Assembly: GCF_013377085.1 (NCBI RefSeq)
Contig: NZ_JACAAX010000029.1
Coordinates: 20,464 to 84,463 of the forward strand
Length of the DNA stretch: 64,000 nucleotides
Source of the DNA: Rhodoplanes sp.
GTDB lineage: Bacteria > Pseudomonadota > Alphaproteobacteria > Rhizobiales > Xanthobacteraceae
Reading direction: 5' to 3'
Every line of letters begins with the position of its first letter. Positions within the stretch are counted from its first letter, which is position 1. The translations under genes were made by a program, and so were the position numbers. This document shows, piece by piece, positions 53,525 through 60,816 of this stretch. A model generated the notes under the pieces. That model was not told where the DNA came from. It ran no database searches and worked only from the letters and a program-made list of their open reading frames with translations.

Positions 53525-53538
53525 TTGTGCCGGCACAA
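53525..53538. promoter_or_regulatory. Crp/Fnr-type site 1 (for the DUF1858 gene)
   Basis: TTGTGCCGGCACAA, a perfect 14-bp palindrome of the form TTG-N8-CAA, the geometry of FNR-family sites (TTGAT-N4-ATCAA). Its centre is 64 bp before the DUF1858 start codon. Confidence 0.6.
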
Positions 53539-53585
53539 CCAGCCGGCGCGACCGCAGCGCAGCACGAGCGCCATCGCCACGCTGT

Positions 53586-53599
53586 TTGTGCCCGGGCAA
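53586..53599. promoter_or_regulatory. Crp/Fnr-type site 2 (for the DUF59 operon)
   Basis: TTGTGCCCGGGCAA, again TTG-N8-CAA, with one asymmetric position. Its centre is 60 bp before the DUF59 start codon and 61 bp from site 1. Confidence 0.6.
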
Positions 53600-53652
53600 A
53601 GACCGCGAGCGCCGCCGTCCGCATGGTCGGTCACGTCACCGCGAGGATCGCC

Positions 53653-54000
53653 ATGTCAGCTTCTGCCGCGCTCACCGCCGCCTCCGAGCTCGATCCCGAC
53701 GTGATGGACTGCCTCGGGGCCGTGCTCGATCCCGAGATCGGCCTCAGCGTCGTCGATCTCGGTCTCGTCTACGAGGCGCGCCGCTCGGCCGACGCCGTCG
53801 CGGTCGCCCTCACGCTCACGGCGCAGGCCTGCCCGCTCGGCGAGATGATCGTCGAGGATGCCCGTGACGCCCTCGCCGCACGCTTCCCCGACGTGCCGCG
53901 CATCGACGTCGCCCTGGTCTGGGACCCGCCGTGGAACCCCGACCGCATCACCGACCGCGGCCTCGCCCTGCTCGGCCGCCCACCGAGGACCGCCCGATGA
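53653..54000 (+). CDS. DUF59/MIP18-family iron-sulfur assembly protein
   Basis: The 115-residue protein matches DUF59 (SufT/PaaD-like): VMDCLGAVLDPEIGLSVVDL at the start and the conserved Cys in LTAQACPLGEMIVEDARDA, ending VWDPPWNPDRITDRG. Such proteins help insert iron-sulfur clusters. The ATG at 53653 follows GAGG. Its stop overlaps the DUF2249 start (ATGA). With DUF2249, DUF1858 and NnrS-like neighbours it probably maintains metal centres under NO or low oxygen. Confidence 0.87.
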   Translation: MSASAALTAASELDPDVMDCLGAVLDPEIGLSVVDLGLVYEARRSADAVAVALTLTAQACPLGEMIVEDARDALAARFPDVPRIDVALVWDPPWNPDRITDRGLALLGRPPRTAR

Positions 54001-54239
54001 ACGCTCCCACCGAGACCCTGATCGACGTCCGCGCGCTGCCGCAAGGCTCCTGCCGCAACGTGATCTTTCAGGCCATCCACGCGCTCGCCGACGACGACAC
54101 GCTGGTGATCGCGGCCCCGCACGATCCGGTGCCGATGCGCGACTATCTCGGCACGGCCCATCCCGGCGAGTTCGGTTGGGATTACCTGGAGGAAGGCCCC
54201 GATGTCTGGCGCGTCCGCATCCGCCGTGTCGCCCCCTGA
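53997..54239 (+). CDS. DUF2249 domain protein
   Basis: The 80-residue protein fits DUF2249 (LIDVRALPQGSCRNVIFQAI, then DDTLVIAAPHDPVPMRDYL, ending GPDVWRVRIRR), a small TusA-like fold often found beside DUF59 and denitrification genes. It overlaps DUF59 by 4 bp and the NnrS-like gene by 38 bp. Biochemical role unknown. Confidence 0.85.
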   Translation: MNAPTETLIDVRALPQGSCRNVIFQAIHALADDDTLVIAAPHDPVPMRDYLGTAHPGEFGWDYLEEGPDVWRVRIRRVAP

Positions 54240-55350
54240 CGCACGCCCCACGCCGGCCGCGCCGGCGGCCCCGGCCGGCCGGATGGCGCTGCGCGTCGCC
54301 CTGCTCGGCCTCGGCGTCGCCGCCATGCTGTGCGGCCTGTGGGGCGGGCTGTGGCGGCTCGGCTTCGACCTGCCGCACGGCGCGAGCGTCGCCGATCTGC
54401 ACGGCGCACTGCTGATCTGCGGCCTGTTCGGCACCGTGATCTCCCTCGAACGCGCCGTCGCGCTCGGGCGCGACTGGGCGTTCGGGGCCCCCGCGCTGGC
54501 CGGGCTCGGCACCGTGTTGCTGCTCGCCGGCGCGCCGGTCGTCGCCGGCGCGAGCGCCTATGCGCTGGCCGCCGCCGCACTCGCCGGCGTGACGCTGGTC
54601 GTCACGGTGCGGCAGCCGGCGATCTTTACCGGCACGCTTCTGGCCGGCGCCCTTGCCTGGCTCGCCGGGACGGTGCTGTGGCTCACCGGCCGCAGCATCC
54701 CCGAGGTGTCCGGCTGGTGGCTCGGATTTCTGGTCCTGACCATCGCGGGCGAGCGGCTCGAGCTCGGCCGGCTGATGGCGGCGAAGACGGGCAGCGAGGC
54801 GCTGTTCCTGCTCGGCGTCGCGCTCCTGGCGGCCGGCGCCCAGACCGGGCTGATGGTCGAGACCGGCTCGACGCTCTACGGCCTCGCGCTGCTGGTGCTG
54901 ACCGCCTGGCTGGTGCGCCACGACGTGGTCCGCCACACCATCCGCCAGACCGGGCAAACCCGCTTCATGGCGGCCTGCATGATGGCCGGCTATGTCTGGC
55001 TCGGCGCCGCCGGCGTGCTGCTGATCGCGCTGCCGCCGGCGACCACGGCGTTCGGCTACGACGCGGCGCTGCATGCCGTGCTGATCGGCTTCGTGCTGTC
55101 GATGGTGTTCGGCCACGCGCTGATCATCTTGCCGGCGGTGGCGCGGCTGCGGATCGCGTATCGGCCGGCCCTCTACGTCCCGCTCGCGGTGCTGCACCTC
55201 TCGGTACTGCTGCGCATCGGCTGCGACGTGCTCGCCAACGACCTCGGCCGGGCGTGGAGCGGGCCGCTCACCGGGGTGGCACTCGCCGGCTTCGTCGCCC
55301 TGATCGCCACCGGCGTGGTGCGGCGCAAGCGTCCGGGGCTCACGCCCTGA
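54202..55350 (+). CDS. NnrS-like multi-span membrane protein
   Basis: The 382-residue protein has about twelve membrane helices (for example ALRVALLGLGVAAMLCGLWG; HAVLIGFVLSMVFGHALIIL) and several His residues in or near helices that could bind heme, as in NnrS proteins linked to NO tolerance. Its start lies inside the DUF2249 gene, 38 bp before that gene's stop. The last 11 bp overlap the convergent glycosyltransferase gene. The family assignment rests on helix layout and neighbours. Confidence 0.75.
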   Translation: MSGASASAVSPPDARPTPAAPAAPAGRMALRVALLGLGVAAMLCGLWGGLWRLGFDLPHGASVADLHGALLICGLFGTVISLERAVALGRDWAFGAPALAGLGTVLLLAGAPVVAGASAYALAAAALAGVTLVVTVRQPAIFTGTLLAGALAWLAGTVLWLTGRSIPEVSGWWLGFLVLTIAGERLELGRLMAAKTGSEALFLLGVALLAAGAQTGLMVETGSTLYGLALLVLTAWLVRHDVVRHTIRQTGQTRFMAACMMAGYVWLGAAGVLLIALPPATTAFGYDAALHAVLIGFVLSMVFGHALIILPAVARLRIAYRPALYVPLAVLHLSVLLRIGCDVLANDLGRAWSGPLTGVALAGFVALIATGVVRRKRPGLTP

Positions 55351-56395
55351 CGAGGTTTGGACGGCGGTCGCTGACGCGGCCGGCCGCCTCGGTCCACACG
55401 CCGGCTCCCTTCAGGTTGGCGAGGAAGCGCCGGGCGCTCTCCTCCCAGGTCATCGTCATGGCATAGGCACGGCAGGGGTCGCGCGCGATCGCGGTGGCAG
55501 CCAGGCAGGCGGCACGGAGATCGTCGCCGAGCACGGCGATCGGCGCATCGCCGACCACGTCCTGGGTCGCCGCGACCGGAAAGCCGGCGACCGGCAGGCC
55601 GCTCGCCAGCGCCTCGAGAAGCACCAGGCCGAACGTGTCGGTGCGGCTCGGGAAGACGAACACGTCGGCCGCCGCATAGACCTCGGCCAGCGCCTCGCCG
55701 TGCCGCTCGCCGAGGAACTTGACGTCCGGATGGCGCAGCGCCAGGGCGGCCCGGGCCGGCCCGTCGCCGACCACCACCTTGCTGCCCGGCAGATCGAGCG
55801 ACAGGAACGCCTCGAGGTTCTTCTCGACCGCGACCCGCCCGACGCTGAGGAAGACCGGGCGCGGCAGGCCGAGATCGCGTCCCGGGCGCGGCCGGAACAG
55901 CGCGACGTCGACGCCGCGCGGCCAGCGCATCACCTTGCGGAAGCCACGCCCCTGCAGCTCGGCGACCAGCGACGGCGTCGGCGCCATGGTGGTGGCGCCG
56001 GCATTGTGGAACCAGCGCAGCCAGCTCCAGGTGACGTCTGCCGGGATCGGCCAGCGGGCTGCGGCATAGTCGGCGAGGCGGGTGTGGAAGCTGGTGGTGA
56101 AACGCCGTCCGGTGCGCAGGCAATGGCGCCGCGCCAGGTGGCCGATCGGACCTTCGGTGGCGATATGGACGACGTCCGGACCGATTGCCTCGATGCGGCG
56201 TGCGACCTCGCCGGGCGGCGGCACGGCCAGCCGGATCGACGGATAGCTCGGCAACGCGACGGTGCGCATCCGCTCCGGGGTGAGGAACGAGATCGAGGCG
56301 CCGAGCGCCTCGACGGCCTCGGCCAGCGAGCGCAGCGTCCGGACGACGCCGTTGACCTGCGGATGCCAGGCGTCGGTGGCGATCAGGATGCGCAT
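55340..56395 (-). CDS. GT4-family glycosyltransferase
   Basis: The 351-residue enzyme has the GT4 N-terminus MRILIATDAWHPQVNGVVRTL (split: MRILIATDAWHPQVNG, VVRTL), the acceptor region VVHIATEGPIGHLARRHCL and the donor site with VFLSVGRVAVEKNLEAFLSL and the E-x7-E-like TDTFGLVLLEALASGLPVAG. It resembles transferases that add sugars to lipids in the inner membrane. The next gene on the other strand encodes an MprF-type membrane protein, so a glycolipid role is possible. Substrates unknown. Confidence 0.88.
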   Translation of the reverse strand: MRILIATDAWHPQVNGVVRTLRSLAEAVEALGASISFLTPERMRTVALPSYPSIRLAVPPPGEVARRIEAIGPDVVHIATEGPIGHLARRHCLRTGRRFTTSFHTRLADYAAARWPIPADVTWSWLRWFHNAGATTMAPTPSLVAELQGRGFRKVMRWPRGVDVALFRPRPGRDLGLPRPVFLSVGRVAVEKNLEAFLSLDLPGSKVVVGDGPARAALALRHPDVKFLGERHGEALAEVYAAADVFVFPSRTDTFGLVLLEALASGLPVAGFPVAATQDVVGDAPIAVLGDDLRAACLAATAIARDPCRAYAMTMTWEESARRFLANLKGAGVWTEAAGRVSDRRPNLVRA

Positions 56396-56644
56396 CGGCC
56401 GCCCCGGTTCGTTCTGCGCCCGCGCACCGCTCGCCGCATGGCCGATTCATCCCCTGTTCAGCTCAGGTCTATGACGCACGCTTGACGGGACCATGACGGG
56501 TGTCGACGGTTCGTGACGTAAGGCGCCCGGCGTGCTAGGTGGGCGGCCCTGTCGTGTCTCTGTCGCACGGCTGTGAAAAACCCGGGCTCCGCCGGGCGCG
56601 GTTCGCGCGCCCCGGGCGGCCCGCCGGACCGGCCCGAGAGACGC

Positions 56645-57739
56645 GTGTCAGAGACCTTGCTGAAACCGAGACCCGACCGCCGCGAGCCGGTGGAGCCTTC
56701 CGACGCCGACGATCCGGCGTCCACCGCCGCGGCCGGCCAGCCCCCGCGCCCTTGGAAGCGGTGGCTCGGCCCGATCCGGTCGGCCGTGTCGGTGATCCCC
56801 TGGAACTGGGTCGGCGCCGCGCTCGCCCTCACCATCATCGCGGTGTCGATGGTGGTGCTCTACAACGTGCTCAGCGACATCGACACCGACGAGATCCGGA
56901 CCGGCCTGAAGAGCATCCCGCCCGGGAACTTGGTGCGGGCCGGCCTGTGCGTCGCGATGGCCTATGCCACCCTCACGCTCTACGACTGGTTCGCGCTGCG
57001 CACGCTGGGGGTCCGCAACGTCCCCTACCGGGTGGCCGCCATGGTGAGCTTCACCAGCTACACGATCGGCCACAATATCGGCGCGACGGCATTCTCGGCC
57101 GGCGCGATCCGCTGGCGGATCTATTCGTCCTTCGGCCTCGGCATCGTCGACGTCGCCAAGATCTGCTTCATCACCGGCCTCACCTTCTGGCTCGGCAATC
57201 TCGCCGTGCTCGGCCTGGCGATGATCTACGATCCCGTCGCCATCGGCGCCGTCGACCAGCTCGCCCCGGCGGTCAACCGGACGATCGGGGTGGCGCTGCT
57301 CTCCGGGCTCGCCGGCTGGACCGCCTGGGTATGGGTGAAGCCGCGCCGGATCGGCCGCAAGAGCTGGACCGTGCGGCTGCCGGGCGGGCGCTCGACCCTC
57401 CTGCAGATCTGCATCGGCATCATGGATCTGACCTTCTGCTCGCTGGCCATGTTCATGCTGGTGCCGGCCGAGCCGCACATCCACTTCTTCACCCTGGCCG
57501 GCATCTTCATCGCCGCGACCCTTCTGGGCTTCGCCAGCCATGCGCCGGGCTCGATCGGCGTGTTCGACGCCGCCATGCTGGTGGGCCTGCCCTTCTTCGA
57601 CAAGGAAGAGCTGATCGCCGGGCTTTTGATCTTCCGGCTGATGTATTTCATCGTGCCGTTCGCCACCTCGCTCACCATCATGGGCATCCGCGAGGTCGTG
57701 CTGACCATCCGCCGCCGCCGCGAATACGACGCGCCGTAG
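56645..57739 (+). CDS. MprF-type (LPG synthase TM domain, UPF0104-like) membrane protein
   Basis: The 364-residue protein has about eight helices with signatures of the MprF flippase-like domain: FTSYTIGHNIGATAFSAGAI, RWRIYSSFGL, and FASHAPGSIGVFDAAMLVGL. The catalytic aminoacyl-transferase part of MprF is absent. The GTG at 56645 (VSETLLKPRPD) is my choice; a GTG at 56573 would add 24 Gly/Pro/Arg-rich residues. The TAG stop at 57737-57739 lies inside the first bases of a REP-like palindrome. Confidence 0.8.
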   Translation: MSETLLKPRPDRREPVEPSDADDPASTAAAGQPPRPWKRWLGPIRSAVSVIPWNWVGAALALTIIAVSMVVLYNVLSDIDTDEIRTGLKSIPPGNLVRAGLCVAMAYATLTLYDWFALRTLGVRNVPYRVAAMVSFTSYTIGHNIGATAFSAGAIRWRIYSSFGLGIVDVAKICFITGLTFWLGNLAVLGLAMIYDPVAIGAVDQLAPAVNRTIGVALLSGLAGWTAWVWVKPRRIGRKSWTVRLPGGRSTLLQICIGIMDLTFCSLAMFMLVPAEPHIHFFTLAGIFIAATLLGFASHAPGSIGVFDAAMLVGLPFFDKEELIAGLLIFRLMYFIVPFATSLTIMGIREVVLTIRRRREYDAP

Positions 57740-57814
57740 GGCGCAATGAGCGCAGCGAATTGCGCCGACAATATCCTTTTCACGGCGCAATTCGCTGCGC
57801 TCATTGCGCCCTAC
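57736..57814. repeat. REP-like palindrome, copy B (3' flank of the RAYT gene)
   Basis: 79 bp with near-perfect arms (GTAGGGCGCAATGAGCGCAG ... CTGCGCTCATTGCGCCCTAC) and a short centre around ACAATATCCTTTTCA. It contains both the stop of the MprF-type gene and the stop of the RAYT gene. Confidence 0.93.
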
Positions 57815-58347
57815 GATTCTCGCTCCCCGAACTCCCCGGTCGCCTCGACATCGCCAGCCCAATCCTCCGAGATTAATCCCGCCCGCACATCCCTGTGGAA
57901 CCAAGAGAACGGCCAGTCGCGGACTCGATCGACGAGCCCGTGCTTGACCGGGTTGATCCAGCAGTATTCGACGTGTCGCGCGTAATCGCGCTCGTCGCGG
58001 ATCAGGTGCTCCCAATAGCGCCGCTGCCATATGCCGCGCTCTCCGCGGCGCCGCCGGACGGGATCCCGGATCTCGAAATGCGGAAGGCCACGGGAAAATT
58101 CCGCCTTGATCCGGCTCCATCGGACCGGAAAGTCGGTATCGCCGTCCGGCAATGTCCAGACGGCATGGAGATGGTCCGGCAGCACCACGAGCGCATCGAT
58201 CTCGAAAGGGTGCCGCGATCGGACCAGCCGTGCCGCGTCGCGCAGGCGATCCATATGGTCGGTCAGGAGGCTGGTGCGGCGATCGAGCAGCGTGACGGTG
58301 AAGAACCAGCACCCGCCCGGAACGAAGGCGCGGCGATAGTTCGGCAT
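57811..58347 (-). CDS. REP-associated tyrosine transposase (RAYT, Y1 family)
   Basis: The 178-residue protein is a Y1/HUH single-strand nuclease. The HUH motif is His59-Leu-His61 in VVLPDHLHAVW. The catalytic Tyr is Tyr128 in HVEYCWINPVKHGLVD, followed by the family's NPVKHG. The N-terminus PNYRRAFVPGGCWFFTVTLL is typical of RAYTs, which recognise and mobilise REP palindromes. GGAGG precedes the ATG at 58347. The gene sits exactly between two copies of a palindrome that also occurs alone at 53.2 and 60.0 kb, the expected arrangement for a REP-RAYT unit. Confidence 0.95.
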   Translation of the reverse strand: MPNYRRAFVPGGCWFFTVTLLDRRTSLLTDHMDRLRDAARLVRSRHPFEIDALVVLPDHLHAVWTLPDGDTDFPVRWSRIKAEFSRGLPHFEIRDPVRRRRGERGIWQRRYWEHLIRDERDYARHVEYCWINPVKHGLVDRVRDWPFSWFHRDVRAGLISEDWAGDVEATGEFGERES

Positions 58348-58358
58348 GCCCCTCCTCC

Positions 58359-58439
58359 GTAGGGCGCAATGAGCAACGCGAATTGCGCCAGCAAGAACCG
58401 ATTACAACGGCGCAATTCGCTGCGCTCATTGCGCCCTAC
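58359..58439. repeat. REP-like palindrome, copy C (5' flank of the RAYT gene)
   Basis: 81 bp. The left arm has a small rearrangement (GAGCAACGCGAATTG in place of GAGCGCAGCGAATTG); the right arm is standard (CGCAATTCGCTGCGCTCATT to CCCTAC). It lies 12 bp upstream of the RAYT start codon. Confidence 0.93.
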
Positions 58440-58442
58440 GCG

Positions 58443-58772
58443 CTACGACCGCGGAAACTGTAGGTCCGGCCGGGCGACCACCACGAGCGGACCGGGCGCT
58501 TCCGGGATCGGGCCGGTGAGCAGCGCCTTCGGGATCTCCGGGCGAAGAATCCAGTCGAATTTTCGCGATCCGAGCTTGCCGCCGGGCTTCAACGGCAGGC
58601 CGTCGATGCAGACGATGCGCTCGGGGCGCATCAGCGGCGCGGCGGGATCGTCGATCCACTCCGGCACCAGCCACAATTTGCCGTCGTGCCGGATCGCGGC
58701 GCACTGGGCAAGCGAGCCGTCGTCGGCAAGCTTCACGATGACCGAATAGACCCTCTCGTCACGCGTCCCCAT
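58443..58772 (-). CDS. Hypothetical protein, 109 residues
   Basis: ATG at 58772 has GGGGGAG upstream. The product (MGTRDERVYSVIVKLADDGS at the start) has no signal or membrane segment. It contains GKLWLVPEWIDDPAAPLMRP and ends IPEAPGPLVVVARPDLQFPR, a mixed alpha/beta composition with Trp and Pro-rich turns. I recognise no family. It is divergent from the TRAP operon and lies next to the RAYT unit. Confidence 0.6.
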   Translation of the reverse strand: MGTRDERVYSVIVKLADDGSLAQCAAIRHDGKLWLVPEWIDDPAAPLMRPERIVCIDGLPLKPGGKLGSRKFDWILRPEIPKALLTGPIPEAPGPLVVVARPDLQFPRS

Positions 58773-58987
58773 CGCGCTCCCCCGCCCCCGGCCCGGTTTC
58801 GGCGACGGCCGGCCCGCCCGCACCATCCGGAGGATGCCGACGGGCCGCCCCTGCAACCGCGCGAGCGGCCGGCGCCCCTCGCCATCGACTAAGGATTGCA
58901 TCGGCACTGCGGCCCTGCAAGAAAATGACTGGACGACCCGTCCGACACGGTCGAAAAACCCTCCGCCGAACCATCAGGAGACATTTC

Positions 58988-60022
58988 ATGACCAAGCGAC
59001 TTTTCGCAACGCTGGCGATCGGCGCGGCACTGGCCTTGGCGGTGGCACTGCCGCTGCCGGCCGCCGCCCAGACCTACAAGCCGGAATACAAGGTCTCGAC
59101 CGTGCTCGGCGCGCCCTTCCCGTGGGGCGTCTCGGCGCAGCGCTGGGCCGATCTGGTCAAGGAGCGCTCGAACGGCCGCATCGTCATGAAGGTCTATCCG
59201 GGCGCCCAGCTCGTCGGCGGCGACCAGACCAAGGAATTCACCGCCATGCGCCAGGGCGTCATCGACATGGCGGTCGGCTCGACCATCAACTGGTCGCCCC
59301 AGGTGGCGGAGCTCAACCTGTTCGCCCTGCCGTTCCTGATGCCGGACCACAAGGCGATCGACGCCATCACGGGCGGCGAGGCCGGCAAGAAGCTGTTCGA
59401 CATCGTCGGCGCCAAGGACGTGATGCCGCTCGCCTGGGGCGAGAACGGGTTTCGCGAGCTGTCCAACTCCAAGCGCGACGTGCGCACCCCGGACGACCTC
59501 AAGGGCCTGAAGATCCGCGTGGTCGGCTCGCCGCTGTTCAACGAGACCTTCACGGCGCTCGGCGCCAACCCGACCCAGATGAGCTGGGCCGACGCCCAGC
59601 CGGCGCTGTCGACCGGCGCGGTCGACGGCCAGGAGAACCCGCTCGCCGTCTATGTCGCCGCCAAGCTCAACACGGTCGGGCAGAAGCACCTGACCCTGTG
59701 GGGCTATGTCGCCGACCCGCTGATCTTCGCGGTGTCGAAGCCGGTGTGGGACACGTTCTCGGCCGAGGACCAGAAGCTTTTGCGCGACACCGCGCTCGAG
59801 GCCGGCGTGTACAGCAAGCATCTGGCCCGCACCGGCATCACCGAGGACGATCCGGCGACCCTCAAGTCGATCGAGGCGCTCGGCGTCACGGTGATCCGGC
59901 TCACCCCCGGCGAGCAGAAGGCGTTCCAGGCCGCCACCCGCCCGGTCTACGACAAGTGGAAGGCGCGCATCGGCGCGCCCCTCGTCGACGCCGCCGAGAA
60001 GGCGGTGGCGGAGCGGCGGTGA
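58988..60022 (+). CDS. dctP: TRAP transporter solute-binding protein DctP
   Basis: The 344-residue periplasmic protein has a signal peptide (ALALAVALPLPAAAQ) and the DctP fold: PFPWGVSAQRWADLVKERSN, VIDMAVGSTINWSPQVAEL, and the conserved LKGLKIRVVGSPLFNETFTA with its carboxylate-binding Arg. AGGAG lies 8 bp before ATG 58988. It delivers an organic acid to the DctQM membrane subunits. The palindromic repeat between it and dctQ may adjust expression of the binding protein over the membrane parts. Confidence 0.92.
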   Translation: MTKRLFATLAIGAALALAVALPLPAAAQTYKPEYKVSTVLGAPFPWGVSAQRWADLVKERSNGRIVMKVYPGAQLVGGDQTKEFTAMRQGVIDMAVGSTINWSPQVAELNLFALPFLMPDHKAIDAITGGEAGKKLFDIVGAKDVMPLAWGENGFRELSNSKRDVRTPDDLKGLKIRVVGSPLFNETFTALGANPTQMSWADAQPALSTGAVDGQENPLAVYVAAKLNTVGQKHLTLWGYVADPLIFAVSKPVWDTFSAEDQKLLRDTALEAGVYSKHLARTGITEDDPATLKSIEALGVTVIRLTPGEQKAFQAATRPVYDKWKARIGAPLVDAAEKAVAERR

Positions 60023-60028
60023 TGCGCC

Positions 60029-60116
60029 GTAGGGCGCAATGAGCGACAGCGAATTGCGCCGACAACGACCTTGATAGCTTTGAGCGGCGCAATTCGCTCC
60101 GCTCATTGCGCCCTAC
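60029..60116. repeat. REP-like palindrome, copy D (between dctP and dctQ)
   Basis: 88 bp starting GTAGGGCGCAATGAGCGACA and ending GCTCATTGCGCCCTAC, with small differences between arms near the tip. It starts 7 bp after the dctP stop and ends 13 bp before the dctQ start. Confidence 0.92.
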
Positions 60117-60128
60117 AGGCTCGCAAGC

Positions 60129-60665
60129 ATGTCCGCCGATCCCGATCCGCTGATCGCCCCGAAGGACCCGCCCGTCCGGGTGCCGCTCGCCGTGGAAAAA
60201 GTGCTGGCCGCCGTGGCCATGGCGGCGCTTTGCCTGATCACGCTCGGCAACGTGATCGCCCGCTATCTCACCAACTACTCCTTCGCCTTCACCGAGGAGT
60301 TCTCCATCGCCCTGATGGTGGTCGTCACCATGCTGGGCGCCGGCATCGCCACGGCGGCCGACCGCCAGATCCGCATCGTGTTCTTCGCCAGCCTGCTGCC
60401 GCCGAAGGGCGAACGCGCGGCCGAGATCATCGCGACACTCGCCACCATCGCGATGTTTGCGCTGCTGGTGTGGCTCGGCGGACGGCTGGTGTGGGACGAG
60501 TACCGCTTCGAGGTGACGTCGCCCGGGCTCGGCGAGCCGCAATGGATCTACACGCTCGCCCTGCCTCTGCTGTCGCTCGCCGTGATCGGCCGCGCCGTCG
60601 GCCATCTGATCCGCGTGCTGCGCCGCAAGCAGCGCCCGGTGCACGACCTCGTCGAGCCGCTGTGA
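60129..60665 (+). CDS. dctQ: TRAP transporter small permease DctQ
   Basis: The 178-residue protein has four membrane helices (VLAAVAMAALCLITLGNVIA; SIALMVVVTMLGAGIATA; IIATLATIAMFALLVWLGGR; WIYTLALPLLSLAVIGRAVG), the DctQ layout with an FAFTEEFSIAL loop. It links DctP to the large permease DctM. Confidence 0.9.
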   Translation: MSADPDPLIAPKDPPVRVPLAVEKVLAAVAMAALCLITLGNVIARYLTNYSFAFTEEFSIALMVVVTMLGAGIATAADRQIRIVFFASLLPPKGERAAEIIATLATIAMFALLVWLGGRLVWDEYRFEVTSPGLGEPQWIYTLALPLLSLAVIGRAVGHLIRVLRRKQRPVHDLVEPL

Positions 60666-60692
60666 TGATCGTTCTGACCCCGGCCACAGTCT

Positions 60693-60768
60693 CCGCTCAT
60701 TCCCGCGCAAGCGGGAATCCAGTTTCGTCGTGCGGCCCCTGGGTCCCCGCATTCGCGGGGACGAGCGG
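60693..60768. repeat. Palindromic intergenic repeat (CATTCCCGCGCAAGCGGG type)
   Basis: Second copy of the element at 52305-52384, starting CCGCTCATTCCCGCGCAAGC and ending CCCGCATTCGCGGGGACGAG plus CGG. It lies between dctQ and dctM. Confidence 0.85.
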
Positions 60769-60816
60769 ACGACACACAGCACGTCGGCTCGCGGCTTTCC
60801 TCTCTGCGAGCCTCCC

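Noticed and set aside
56573..56644. N-terminal extension of the MprF-type protein from a GTG at 56573
   Set aside because: The 24 extra residues are Gly/Pro/Arg-rich and encoded by a GC-rich inverted-repeat stretch without a ribosome binding site; kept only as an alternative.
57811..58347. Insertion sequence transposase
   Set aside because: The HUH and Tyr motifs and REP-like flanks identify a single-copy RAYT; no IS ends or target duplication are seen.
53164..60116. Possible CRISPR array from repeated ~80-bp units
   Set aside because: The units are dispersed over 7 kb, are single palindromes, and have genes rather than spacers between them; no cas genes.
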